Source: Leucobacter komagatae
Lineage (GTDB): Bacteria > Actinomycetota > Actinomycetes > Actinomycetales > Microbacteriaceae
Assembly: GCF_006716085.1 (NCBI RefSeq)
Contig: NZ_VFON01000001.1
Span: forward strand, 186,001-250,000
DNA: 64,000 nt
Reading direction: 5' to 3'
The position numbers and the translations under genes are program-made. Positions 15,983 to 23,184 of the stretch are shown here, piece by piece (position 1 is the first letter of the stretch; the number at the start of each line of letters is the position of its first letter). The notes beneath the pieces are model-generated. The model saw only the letters and a list, made by a program, of their open reading frames with translations. It was not told where the DNA came from and did not search any database.

Positions 15983-16773
15983 TCGCCCGCTTCGGTCTCG
16001 CCCTCTGGTCGGTGCTCGTGCTCGTCTGGCTCGTTGCGCCCGTCGCAATCGTCGTGCCGATGTCGTTTTCGGCGGGCACGGGCGTCTCGTTCCCGCCGCA
16101 GGGGTTCTCCCTGCAGTGGTACGAGCGGCTCTTTACTGACGAGTCGTGGCTCGAGGCGCTGCGCACCTCGGCCGTCGTCGCCCTCAGCTCGAGCCTGCTC
16201 GCGGTCATCGCCGGCACGCTGCTCGCGCACACCGTCGCGCGCAGGCCGGGCCGCCTGTCGAACGCGCTGCGCTCGCTCTCCATGGGCCCGATGGTCGTGC
16301 CGACGATCGTGCTCTCGGTCGCGATCTACCTGCTGTGGGCAGCGATCGGGATCATCGGAACCCTGCCGGGCCTGATCATTGCCCATGCGACGGTCGCGCT
16401 GCCGTTCGTGCTCATGATCATGGTGAACGCCGTGGGCGCGGTCGACCCGCGCATCGAGCAGGCGGCCGCGAGCCTCGGGGCGAACCGCCCGACCGTGCTG
16501 CTGCGCGTGCTGCTTCCGACCCTGCTGCCGCACCTCGCGGTCGCGTGGCTGTTCGCGTTCATCGTGAGCTTCGACGAGGTCGTCATCTCGTCGTTCATCG
16601 CGGGTGCCAACACGACGGTGCCGGTCAAGATGTTCACCACGCTGCGCAACCAGATCGACCCGACGATCACCGCGATCTCGACGCTGCTCATCGTCGCAAC
16701 GATTGCGGCCGGCCTCATCGCCGCCGCCGTGCTCAAGCGCCGACTGCTGTCGGTTGTCGGCGCCAGCAACTAA
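15979..16773 (+). CDS. ABC transporter permease (PotC-like)
   Basis: A 264-residue permease overlapping the previous gene by ATGA. Membrane helices begin at residue 4 (FGLALWSVLVLVWLVAPV). The EAA-like coupling loop is QAAASLGANRPTVLLRVLLP, and FDEVVISSFIAGANTTVPVKM matches the C-terminal part of PotC-type permeases. Completes the importer: one ATPase, one lipoprotein, two permeases. Confidence 0.92.
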   Translation: MIARFGLALWSVLVLVWLVAPVAIVVPMSFSAGTGVSFPPQGFSLQWYERLFTDESWLEALRTSAVVALSSSLLAVIAGTLLAHTVARRPGRLSNALRSLSMGPMVVPTIVLSVAIYLLWAAIGIIGTLPGLIIAHATVALPFVLMIMVNAVGAVDPRIEQAAASLGANRPTVLLRVLLPTLLPHLAVAWLFAFIVSFDEVVISSFIAGANTTVPVKMFTTLRNQIDPTITAISTLLIVATIAAGLIAAAVLKRRLLSVVGASN

Positions 16774-16797
16774 CTCAGCCACTTCGAAAGAGCTCTC

Positions 16798-18297
16798 ATG
16801 CAATTCAACCTCTCGTCAATGCTCAGCAACTCGGCGCGGCGCAACCCGACCAACGCGTTCCTTGTCACCAGCGAGACGCGCCACACCTTCGCGGAGATGG
16901 AGGCACGTGCCGGCCACGCCGCAACGGTGCTGGCTCGGCACGGGATCAGGCTCGGTGACCGCGTCATCCTGCGGCTCCCGAACCGCATCGACTTCGTTCC
17001 CTACTACTACGGCCTACTTAGGCTCGGTGCCGTCGTCGTGCCCGTGAACCCCGGCCTGAGCGCACGTGAGGTCGACGTCATCTCTGAGGAGGCCGGGGTG
17101 CGCTTCGCGGTCGTCGAAGACGAAGACGCGGTCGAACTGCCCACCTCGGTCGTGCGGCTCAACCTCGGCGCGCTCCTCGCCGAGGAGGCCACCTGCGACG
17201 AGACAACCCCCGCCGCCCTCGTCGACGGCGACGACACCGCGCTCGTCATCTTCACGAGCGGCACGACGGGCCGCCCGAAGGGCGCAGAGCTCGGGCACCA
17301 GCAGCTCTTCCTCACCGCGCTCCTCGAGGGTGACGAGTTCGGTATCACCTCGGAAGACGTGACGCTCGGTGTTCTCCCGCTCTTCCACGTGTACGGGCTC
17401 TCCGGGATCCTGCACTCGGCGACGCTGCGCGCGCAAGCGATTTACCTCATGGACGCCTACTCGACGGCCGCGGTCTTCGACGCGATCGAGCACCACGGTG
17501 TTTCCGTGCTCATTGGCGTGCCGACCATGTACCACGCGATGGTCACCGGCGACCGCGCCGGCCGCGACCTCTCGCGCGCACGGATCGCGGTGAGCGGGGG
17601 TGCGCCGATGCCGAGCGAGACGATCCGCGCCCTCGACGGCTTGTTCCCCGGAATCACCTACCTTGAGGGCTACGGCATGACGGAGACGTGCTCATCGGGA
17701 ACGGTCAACGGTGGGCCCTACCCGTTCCGTGAAGGGTCGATCGGCCGGCCGCTGTGGGGTATCGAACTCGCGGTCGTTGACGCCTCCGAGACGCAGCTGC
17801 CACTCGGCCCCGAGCACGTCGGCGAGCTCGTCATGCGCGGCCACAACGTCATGAAGGGCTACCTCGACGCCCCCGAGGCGACGCGTGAGACGCTGTGCGA
17901 CGGTTGGATGCACACGGGCGACCTCGCCTGGATCGACGACGACGGCTACGTCTACATCGTCGGCCGGGCGAAAGAGCTCATCATTCGCGGCGGCTTCAAC
18001 GTCTACCCCCGCGAAGTGGAGGAGGTGCTGCGCCTCCACGACGCCGTCATCGACGCCGCTGTCGTCGGTAGGCCAGACCCGCACCACGGCGAGGAGGTCG
18101 TCGCTTTCGTCGTCGCGGGCCCAGACGGCATCGACGCCGCCGCGCTCATCGCGTTCAGCAGCGAACGCCTCGCAGCATTCAAATACCCAAGAGAGGTCAT
18201 CACCATGGACGCACTCCCTCAGGGGGCCACCGGAAAGATCGATAAGCAGCGCCTCGTGACGCTCGCGACCGAGGCATGGCAGGGGGTGCGCTCGTGA
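16798..18297 (+). CDS. AMP-dependent acyl-CoA synthetase/ligase
   Basis: A 499-residue adenylate-forming enzyme. It activates a carboxylic acid as acyl-AMP and then as CoA thioester. The P-loop TSGTTGRPKG is near 152, the A5 motif YGMTETCS near 292, the TGD motif (HTGDLAWID) near 374, the hinge GRAKELIIRGGFNVYPREVEE near 388-408, and the A10 lysine in GATGKIDK near 478. All core residues are present. ATG start 24 bases after the permease stop, with GAAAGAG upstream. Its place inside a transporter operon suggests it activates the imported acid or an acid released from it by the dehydrogenases. Confidence 0.92.
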   Translation: MQFNLSSMLSNSARRNPTNAFLVTSETRHTFAEMEARAGHAATVLARHGIRLGDRVILRLPNRIDFVPYYYGLLRLGAVVVPVNPGLSAREVDVISEEAGVRFAVVEDEDAVELPTSVVRLNLGALLAEEATCDETTPAALVDGDDTALVIFTSGTTGRPKGAELGHQQLFLTALLEGDEFGITSEDVTLGVLPLFHVYGLSGILHSATLRAQAIYLMDAYSTAAVFDAIEHHGVSVLIGVPTMYHAMVTGDRAGRDLSRARIAVSGGAPMPSETIRALDGLFPGITYLEGYGMTETCSSGTVNGGPYPFREGSIGRPLWGIELAVVDASETQLPLGPEHVGELVMRGHNVMKGYLDAPEATRETLCDGWMHTGDLAWIDDDGYVYIVGRAKELIIRGGFNVYPREVEEVLRLHDAVIDAAVVGRPDPHHGEEVVAFVVAGPDGIDAAALIAFSSERLAAFKYPREVITMDALPQGATGKIDKQRLVTLATEAWQGVRS

Positions 18298-19463
18298 GTG
18301 GCGGCCGCGTACTTGTCATCGGTGGTGTCGGCCAGATCGGCAGGCACGCCGTGCGGCTCCTCGGCACCTTTCCGGAAGTGCAGAGCGTAACCATCGGCGA
18401 CGTCGACACGACCCGGGCCGAACTCCTCGCCGCCGAGCTCGGCGACCGGGGGAGCATGGTGCGCCTCGACGCCACCGACCGGGCGCAGCTTGACCTAGCA
18501 CTGGCCGAGTCTGACCTCGTGCTCAACGCGCTCGGGCCCTTCAACCGCTTCGGGCTCCCGATCCTCACCGCCGCGATCGAGAACGGCGTGCCGTACGTCG
18601 ACATCTGCGACGACTGGGAAGCGACGGAGTTATTCCTTGCGCTCGACCACCACGCGCGAGCCGCCGGGGTCACGGCTATCATCGGCGCGGGCCTGAGCCC
18701 GGGCATCACCAACCTCCTCGCCGTGCTCGCCGCGCGCGGGTACGAATCCGTCGACAGGCTCCTCACCTCGTGGTCGCTCTCGGGGGCCTCCGTCGAATTC
18801 GAAGAGGCCTACGACGGGCACCGCCCGCCAGGCTCAGCGGCCATGTACCACTGGATCGAGCAGGCGACCGGCACGATCCGAGTCTGGCGCGACGGCGCAC
18901 TCGCCGACGTACCGCCGCTCGAGCGCCTCGTCGTGCGCTACCCCGAGCTCGGGGAGGCACCCGTGCACACCCTGGGGCACCCCGAACCCATCACGCTGCC
19001 ACCCGTCATCGGCGGGGTGCGCGAATCGCTCAACGTCATGACGGGCCCCGAGTGGGTCTTCGACGCGCTTCGCGACACCGCAGACCGGGTGAACTCGGGC
19101 GAACTCACCATCGCTGGTGGGGTCGAACGGATGGCGAACAACACCCCACCCGAGACCCGCGAGGAGCGGCTCAGGCTGCCCAGCGTCTGGGCGATGGCCG
19201 AGGGGTCGAAAGACGGGCGCAAGGTCGCGACGGCCGTGCGGATGGCGGCGCTGCCCGCGCACCGAATGGGCGGCTCCACTGGATACCCCGCCGCGATCGC
19301 CGCGCTCCTCGTGCTCCGCGGTGACATCACTGAGACGGGCGTACTCCCACCCGAACGCGCCATTCACCCGGAGCGGTTCTTCGCCGAGCTCGGTCGCGTC
19401 ACGACCCCCGCGGTTGCTTCGGTAGACGACCTCGTGATCATCGAGGAGGAAGCGCTCGCGTAG
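18294..19463 (+). CDS. Saccharopine dehydrogenase-like NAD(P)-binding protein, paralogue 2
   Basis: A 389-residue product. The start is GTG 18294, overlapping the ligase stop (GTGA) with AGGGGG just upstream; an ATG six codons earlier lies within the ligase gene. It has the Rossmann loop VLVIGGVGQIGRHAVRLLG, an ALGPFNRFG turn, YVDICDDWE and IIGAGLSPGITNLLAVLAA, the same order as paralogue 1. TGTIRVWRDG and LGHPEPITLPP repeat the blocks of paralogue 1. It lacks paralogue 1's Pro-rich N-terminus and has a shorter C-terminus. Last gene of the TetR-controlled operon. The enzymes may form a heteromer or act on successive amine/imine steps; both ideas are inference. Confidence 0.85.
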   Translation: MSGGRVLVIGGVGQIGRHAVRLLGTFPEVQSVTIGDVDTTRAELLAAELGDRGSMVRLDATDRAQLDLALAESDLVLNALGPFNRFGLPILTAAIENGVPYVDICDDWEATELFLALDHHARAAGVTAIIGAGLSPGITNLLAVLAARGYESVDRLLTSWSLSGASVEFEEAYDGHRPPGSAAMYHWIEQATGTIRVWRDGALADVPPLERLVVRYPELGEAPVHTLGHPEPITLPPVIGGVRESLNVMTGPEWVFDALRDTADRVNSGELTIAGGVERMANNTPPETREERLRLPSVWAMAEGSKDGRKVATAVRMAALPAHRMGGSTGYPAAIAALLVLRGDITETGVLPPERAIHPERFFAELGRVTTPAVASVDDLVIIEEEALA

Positions 19464-19510
19464 GTCTGGGGCTTGCCGTCCACGCCGCGCCACCCCTGAG
19501 CGACCTCGGG

Positions 19511-19584
19511 GTGCACGTGGCACCTGGGTACCACGCGGTTCATACTCCGGGGTGAGGCGCTCGGCGCCCTGCCCCGGAAGTATG
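19511..19584. repeat. Two consecutive hairpins ahead of a small membrane-protein gene
   Basis: First dyad: CGTGG/CCACG (19516-19520 with 19531-19535). Second, larger: CATACTCCGGGG (19541-19552) pairs with CCCCGGAAGTATG (19572-19584) with one bulged base, and inside it GGCGC/GCGCC forms a short inner stem with a TCG loop. It ends five bases before the ATG at 19590. It could terminate the upstream operon or control translation of the small gene. Confidence 0.55.
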
Positions 19585-19589
19585 GAAGC

Positions 19590-19832
19590 ATGAACTTCCC
19601 CGAGGTCTTGAAGCAGCCGCCCACGTTCGTCGCCGCGGCACTCGTTACCGCCTGCCTCGTCGCTCTGCTCACTGCGATCGGCGGCTTCCTGCTCATCGAC
19701 GGCGCCACGCGCACGGCGCTCACCGTGAAGCCCGTCGGGGCTGGAGCCGTCTCGACGTCCGTGGACGCGGGCACGGGCGCTAACGGGGCCGACGCCGGAG
19801 GCGCTGCGAAGACCTCCGCGATCCTGCGCTAA
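19590..19832 (+). CDS. Small single-pass membrane protein, hypothetical
   Basis: An 80-residue product not recognised. A short polar N-terminus (MNFPEVLKQPP) leads into one hydrophobic helix at about residues 13-38, followed by a low-complexity tail rich in Ala, Gly, Thr and Val. GGAAG precedes the ATG. Typical of small actinobacterial membrane proteins with no known role. It might be spurious, but the start signal, clear transmembrane segment and position in an otherwise empty gap support it. Confidence 0.5.
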   Translation: MNFPEVLKQPPTFVAAALVTACLVALLTAIGGFLLIDGATRTALTVKPVGAGAVSTSVDAGTGANGADAGGAAKTSAILR

Positions 19833-19870
19833 CGCTTCGCCAGGAGGGCGGCCCGCCCTAAGCTGGAGTC

Positions 19871-20647
19871 ATGTTGCACCCATTCTTCGCGGAGGGCCCG
19901 AAGCCTAGAATCTTCGGGCATCGCGGGTACGTGTCTGAGAGCGCGGCCGCGCAGGGCGTCGCGGAGAACTCGCGGGCTGCGATCGCAGCGGCGCTCGGCG
20001 CTGGGGCTGACCTCATCGAGTCTGACTGCCAGCTCACGGCAGACGGAACGGTCGTGCTCTTTCACGACAGCACGCTCCAGCGCACGCTCGGCGACCCGCG
20101 CCGCATCTCAAGCGTCTCCCAGGCCGAGCTCGCCTCGCTCATGGCCGACCGTGGCGGGCTGCTCACGCTCGAAGAGGCGCTGTCAGAGTTTCCGGGCACA
20201 CGGTTCAACATTGACATGAAGTCGGCAGAAGTGGCGACTCCCGCCGGAGCGCTCATTGGCGCGCTCGGGCCCGAGCGCGTGCTTGTCGGGAGCTTCTCCG
20301 ACAGGCTGCGGCTTGAGGCGCTCGCCGCAGCGGACGCCGCGGGCGGAAGACCGGCGACGGGGGCCGGGCAGACCGCCACCGTGAAGGTGCTCGCCGCCGT
20401 CGCGATGCGCTCATCCTCGCTGCTCGACCGGGCGTTCGCCGGGCTTGACGCGCTGCAGATTCCAGTGCGCCAGGGGCCTGTCAGGGTGCTGAGCCCCGGC
20501 CTGCTGCGCGCCGCTCACGCGCGAGGGGTTGAGGTGCATATCTGGACGGTCAATGAGGCTACCCAGATGCGCGAACTCGTTGAGCTGGGGGTCGACGGCA
20601 TCATCACCGACCGCACCGACCTCGCGGTCGCGGCGCTTCGACCCTAG
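19871..20647 (+). CDS. Glycerophosphodiester phosphodiesterase
   Basis: Hydrolyses glycerophosphodiesters, the products of phospholipid turnover, to glycerol-3-phosphate and an alcohol. The 258-residue TIM-barrel shows the GDPD signature: GHRGY with His17, AEN with Glu32, LIESDCQ with Glu50 and Asp52, and FHDSTLQRT with His65. VHIWTVNEATQMRELVELGVDG-like strands close the barrel. No signal peptide, so cytoplasmic. A short GGAG precedes the ATG. The G3P produced would feed glpD elsewhere in the window. Confidence 0.92.
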   Translation: MLHPFFAEGPKPRIFGHRGYVSESAAAQGVAENSRAAIAAALGAGADLIESDCQLTADGTVVLFHDSTLQRTLGDPRRISSVSQAELASLMADRGGLLTLEEALSEFPGTRFNIDMKSAEVATPAGALIGALGPERVLVGSFSDRLRLEALAAADAAGGRPATGAGQTATVKVLAAVAMRSSSLLDRAFAGLDALQIPVRQGPVRVLSPGLLRAAHARGVEVHIWTVNEATQMRELVELGVDGIITDRTDLAVAALRP

Positions 20648-20655
20648 GGGCTGGC

Positions 20656-20676
20656 GGGCCCGGCTAGACCGGGCCC
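20656..20676 (+). terminator. Hairpin after the GDPD gene
   Basis: GGGCCCGG and CCGGGCCC form a perfect 8-bp GC stem around the 5-base loop CTAGA, ten bases after the stop codon. No U-run follows, as is common for actinobacterial terminators. Confidence 0.55.
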
Positions 20677-20826
20677 CTGGCTAGACCCGGCCTGCACACG
20701 TTCTTCGCGTGAGCACACCTTCCTCCCGCACTTTAGGGTGTGTTGAGGCGAGGAAGGTGGGCTCGGGGGTTTGTGGCTCGAGGGGCTCGAGGGTCGTGGG
20801 GCTTGCGGGGCTCGCGCGCCTCTCTG

Positions 20827-20946
20827 CTACCGTGCGCAGCTGCAGCGGTCGGCGAGCGCCACACCCTGCAGCGCATCTTCAATGTGTTCGCCGCAGCCGG
20901 CCCAGGTCGGCTTCGAGCAGTTCTCGCAGGTTACGCGTGCGCACAT
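20827..20946 (-). CDS. 39-residue Cys-rich zinc-ribbon-like protein
   Basis: A tiny gene with a strong start: AAAGGA six bases before the ATG at 20946. The product contains VTCENC (CxxC at residues 7-10), TWAGCGEHIED and a C-terminal RCSCAR, seven Cys-rich positions in all, suggesting one bound zinc ion. Short proteins with the TC-x-x-C...TWAGCG-x-H pattern recur in Microbacteriaceae and other actinobacteria, to my knowledge without an assigned function. It stands alone on its strand between the GDPD and dipeptidase genes. Confidence 0.72.
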   Translation of the reverse strand: MCARVTCENCSKPTWAGCGEHIEDALQGVALADRCSCAR

Positions 20947-21099
20947 GATGTGTCCTTTGTGTGAGTGATTCTGAATGGTGGACGGCAGCCAACACTGTCC
21001 GACCACACCATCAAACCAGACGGGCGCATCGATAGGCTTAAGGATTGAAGAGGGCGAGCCGCGAAGACGCGTGCCGCCACCGGCTACGAAGGAGACCCG

Positions 21100-22500
21100 A
21101 TGAGCGAACAGCTCGAAACAGTCATCAAGCAGCACGTTGACACCGCGTTCGAAACCACGATCGAGGAGCTGTGCGAACTCGTGCGCATTCCGTCGGTGTC
21201 ATGGCCCGCGTTCGACCCCGCGCACGTGCAGGAGAGCGCAGAGAAGGTCGCCGAGCTCATGCGCTCGACCGGCGTCTTCGAGTTCGTCGACATCAGGCGC
21301 GCGCCGGTGGCCGGGCAGGAGAACGAGGCTGACCCCGAGCTCGGTCAGCCCGCGGTGATCGCGCGCCGCCCTGCGAAGAACGGCGCCCCGACCGTGCTGC
21401 TTTACGCGCACCACGACGTGCAGCCTCCCGGCAAGGAAGAGGAGTGGGACACCCCACCGTTCGAGCCGACGGAGCGCAACGGCCGCCTCTACGCGCGCGG
21501 CGCAGCCGACGACAAGGCGGGTGTGATGGTGCACGTCGCTGCGATCCGCGCGCTCATCGAGGCGAAGGGCGAGGACTTCGACCTCGGCCTCGCCGTCTTC
21601 ATCGAGGGCGAAGAGGAGTGGGCGTCGCAGTCGTTCGCGAACTTCTTGCGCGAGAACCGCTCGGAGCTTGAGGCCGACGCGATCATCGTCGCTGACTCGG
21701 GCAACTGGGATGTCGACACCCCAGCCCTCACTGTCGCGCTCCGCGGCGCGGTCGCGTTCAACGTGCGCATCGAAACGATGGCGCACGCGACCCACTCGGG
21801 CATGTTCGGTGGCGCCGTTCCCGACGCGATGCTCGCGGCCGTGAAGCTGCTGGGCACGATGTGGGACGAGGACGGCTCGGTCGCCGTCGAGGGCCTCACG
21901 AGCGCCGACCTCACCACCCCTGAGTACGACGAAGCGCGTCTGCGTGAGGAGTCGGGCCTGCTCGACGGCGTCTCGCCCATCGGTCGCGGCGAGATCCTAT
22001 CGCGCATGTGGGCGCAGCCGGCGATCACGGTGACGGGCATCGACGCGCCGAACATCGCGAACGCCTCGAACACCCTCATCCCGAGCGTGCTCGTGCGCAT
22101 CTCGGCCCGCGTCGCGCCGGGTCAAGACCCGCAGGAGTTCTACGACGCGCTCACGGGCCACCTCACGAAGCACGCGCCGTTCGGCGCGAAGCTGACGTTT
22201 GAGGATCCGGGCCTCGGCCAGGCATTCAGCGTCGACACCTCGGGCCCCGCGGTCGCGCACATGCGCGCGGCGATGACGGGTGGCTTCGACCGCGAGCCCA
22301 TCGACATGGGCATCGGCGGGTCGATCCCGTTCATCGCTGATCTGGTTGACGAGTTCCCGAAGGCCGAGATCCTGGTCACCGGCGTCGAGGACCCCGACGG
22401 GCGCCCGCACTCGCCGAACGAGTCGCTGCACCTCGCGTCGTACAAGAAGGCACTCGCGACCGAGGCGATCTTCCTCGCCCGCATGAACGACGGGCTGTAG
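21100..22500 (+). CDS. M20 family metallodipeptidase
   Basis: A cytosolic zinc dipeptidase of 466 residues. Metal ligands are visible in family order: His104-x-Asp106 (YAHHDVQPPG), Asp137/138 (RGAADDKAG), Glu171-172 (IEGEEEW), Asp199 (VADSGN) and a C-terminal His in GRPHSPNE. The lid/dimerisation domain lies between about residues 210 and 330, with the conserved HATHSGMFGG. ATG with GAAGGAG upstream. Single-gene unit, closed by a striking 50-bp palindrome. Confidence 0.93.
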   Translation: MSEQLETVIKQHVDTAFETTIEELCELVRIPSVSWPAFDPAHVQESAEKVAELMRSTGVFEFVDIRRAPVAGQENEADPELGQPAVIARRPAKNGAPTVLLYAHHDVQPPGKEEEWDTPPFEPTERNGRLYARGAADDKAGVMVHVAAIRALIEAKGEDFDLGLAVFIEGEEEWASQSFANFLRENRSELEADAIIVADSGNWDVDTPALTVALRGAVAFNVRIETMAHATHSGMFGGAVPDAMLAAVKLLGTMWDEDGSVAVEGLTSADLTTPEYDEARLREESGLLDGVSPIGRGEILSRMWAQPAITVTGIDAPNIANASNTLIPSVLVRISARVAPGQDPQEFYDALTGHLTKHAPFGAKLTFEDPGLGQAFSVDTSGPAVAHMRAAMTGGFDREPIDMGIGGSIPFIADLVDEFPKAEILVTGVEDPDGRPHSPNESLHLASYKKALATEAIFLARMNDGL

Positions 22501-22516
22501 CCTCCGCGCGACCGGA

Positions 22517-22566
22517 AACAGCGAGAGGGGCTGGTGGATCATGATCCACCAGCCCCTCTCGCTGTT
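22517..22566. terminator. 50-bp perfect palindrome, two-way terminator
   Basis: Every base from 22517 to 22566 pairs with its mirror position; the arms read AACAGCGAGAGGGGCTGGTG... and the reverse, meeting at the centre GATCATGATC. It lies between the convergent dipeptidase and mscL genes. As RNA either strand forms a stem of more than 20 bp with a 4-base loop. It is exceptionally long and perfect. Confidence 0.85.
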
Positions 22567-22589
22567 CGGACGCTGAGCCCGGGCGCGTG

Positions 22590-23045
22590 TTACTCCGCGT
22601 GAGCCGGGCCCGCGGGGTCAGCCGGGGTAGCGGGTGCGGCGAGGGGAGCGGCCGCCGAGGCGCCGTTCTGGGCCTTGAGCAGGTCGCGGATCTCGCTGAG
22701 CAGCTCCTGCTCAGTCTCCACGACGGGCTCCTCGACCGCGGTCGTGGTGCGCTTGCGGAGCTCGTTCATCGGCATGACGAAGACGAAGTAGACGACCGCC
22801 GCGACGATGATGAAGTTGATGAGGGCGCCGAGCAGCGCGCCGAAAGCGATGGTGCCGCCGTTGGGCAGCTCGACCATGAGCGCGGTGTCGAGCGAGTCAG
22901 CCTTGAAGAACATGCCGATGAGCGGCGTGATGAGCGACGACACGACCTTCTCGACGACCGCGTTGAACGCTGCACCGATGACAACAGCTACCGCCAGGTC
23001 GATGACGTTGCCGCGGAGCAGGAACTCCTTGAAACCTTTAAACAT
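22590..23045 (-). CDS. mscL: Large-conductance mechanosensitive channel
   Basis: A 151-residue MscL, which opens under membrane tension to release solutes during osmotic downshock. ATG at 23045 with AAGGGGAAG upstream; the open frame extends further but only over the intergenic region. It begins MFKGFKEFLLRGNVIDLAVA, the amphipathic N-terminal helix and the start of TM1. VVIGAAFNAVVEKVVSSLITP and GALLGALINFIIVAAVVYFVF are TM1 and TM2. The cytoplasmic helix (EQELLSEIRDLL) is followed by an Ala/Pro tail of about 25 residues, longer than in E. coli MscL. Confidence 0.95.
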   Translation of the reverse strand: MFKGFKEFLLRGNVIDLAVAVVIGAAFNAVVEKVVSSLITPLIGMFFKADSLDTALMVELPNGGTIAFGALLGALINFIIVAAVVYFVFVMPMNELRKRTTTAVEEPVVETEQELLSEIRDLLKAQNGASAAAPLAAPATPADPAGPAHAE

Positions 23046-23184
23046 GTGCTTCCCCTTTGCGTGAACCGTGAACCAGTGCAGGTGTTTCGCACCTAATGTA
23101 TTGCGAATCCTGGCCGCGCGCGAGCATATTCGCTTCATGTCGCAGACCCAGCCACGCCGCCGGGGCCCGGGGTACGCTGTGCCT

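Noticed and set aside
15805..16803. Minus-strand open frame across the permease genes
   Set aside because: Its Arg/Asp/His-rich repeats are the antisense of membrane-helix codons.
20709..20968. Overlapping short plus-strand frames after the GDPD gene
   Set aside because: Gly/Arg-rich low-complexity translation, opposite the better-supported 39-residue gene.
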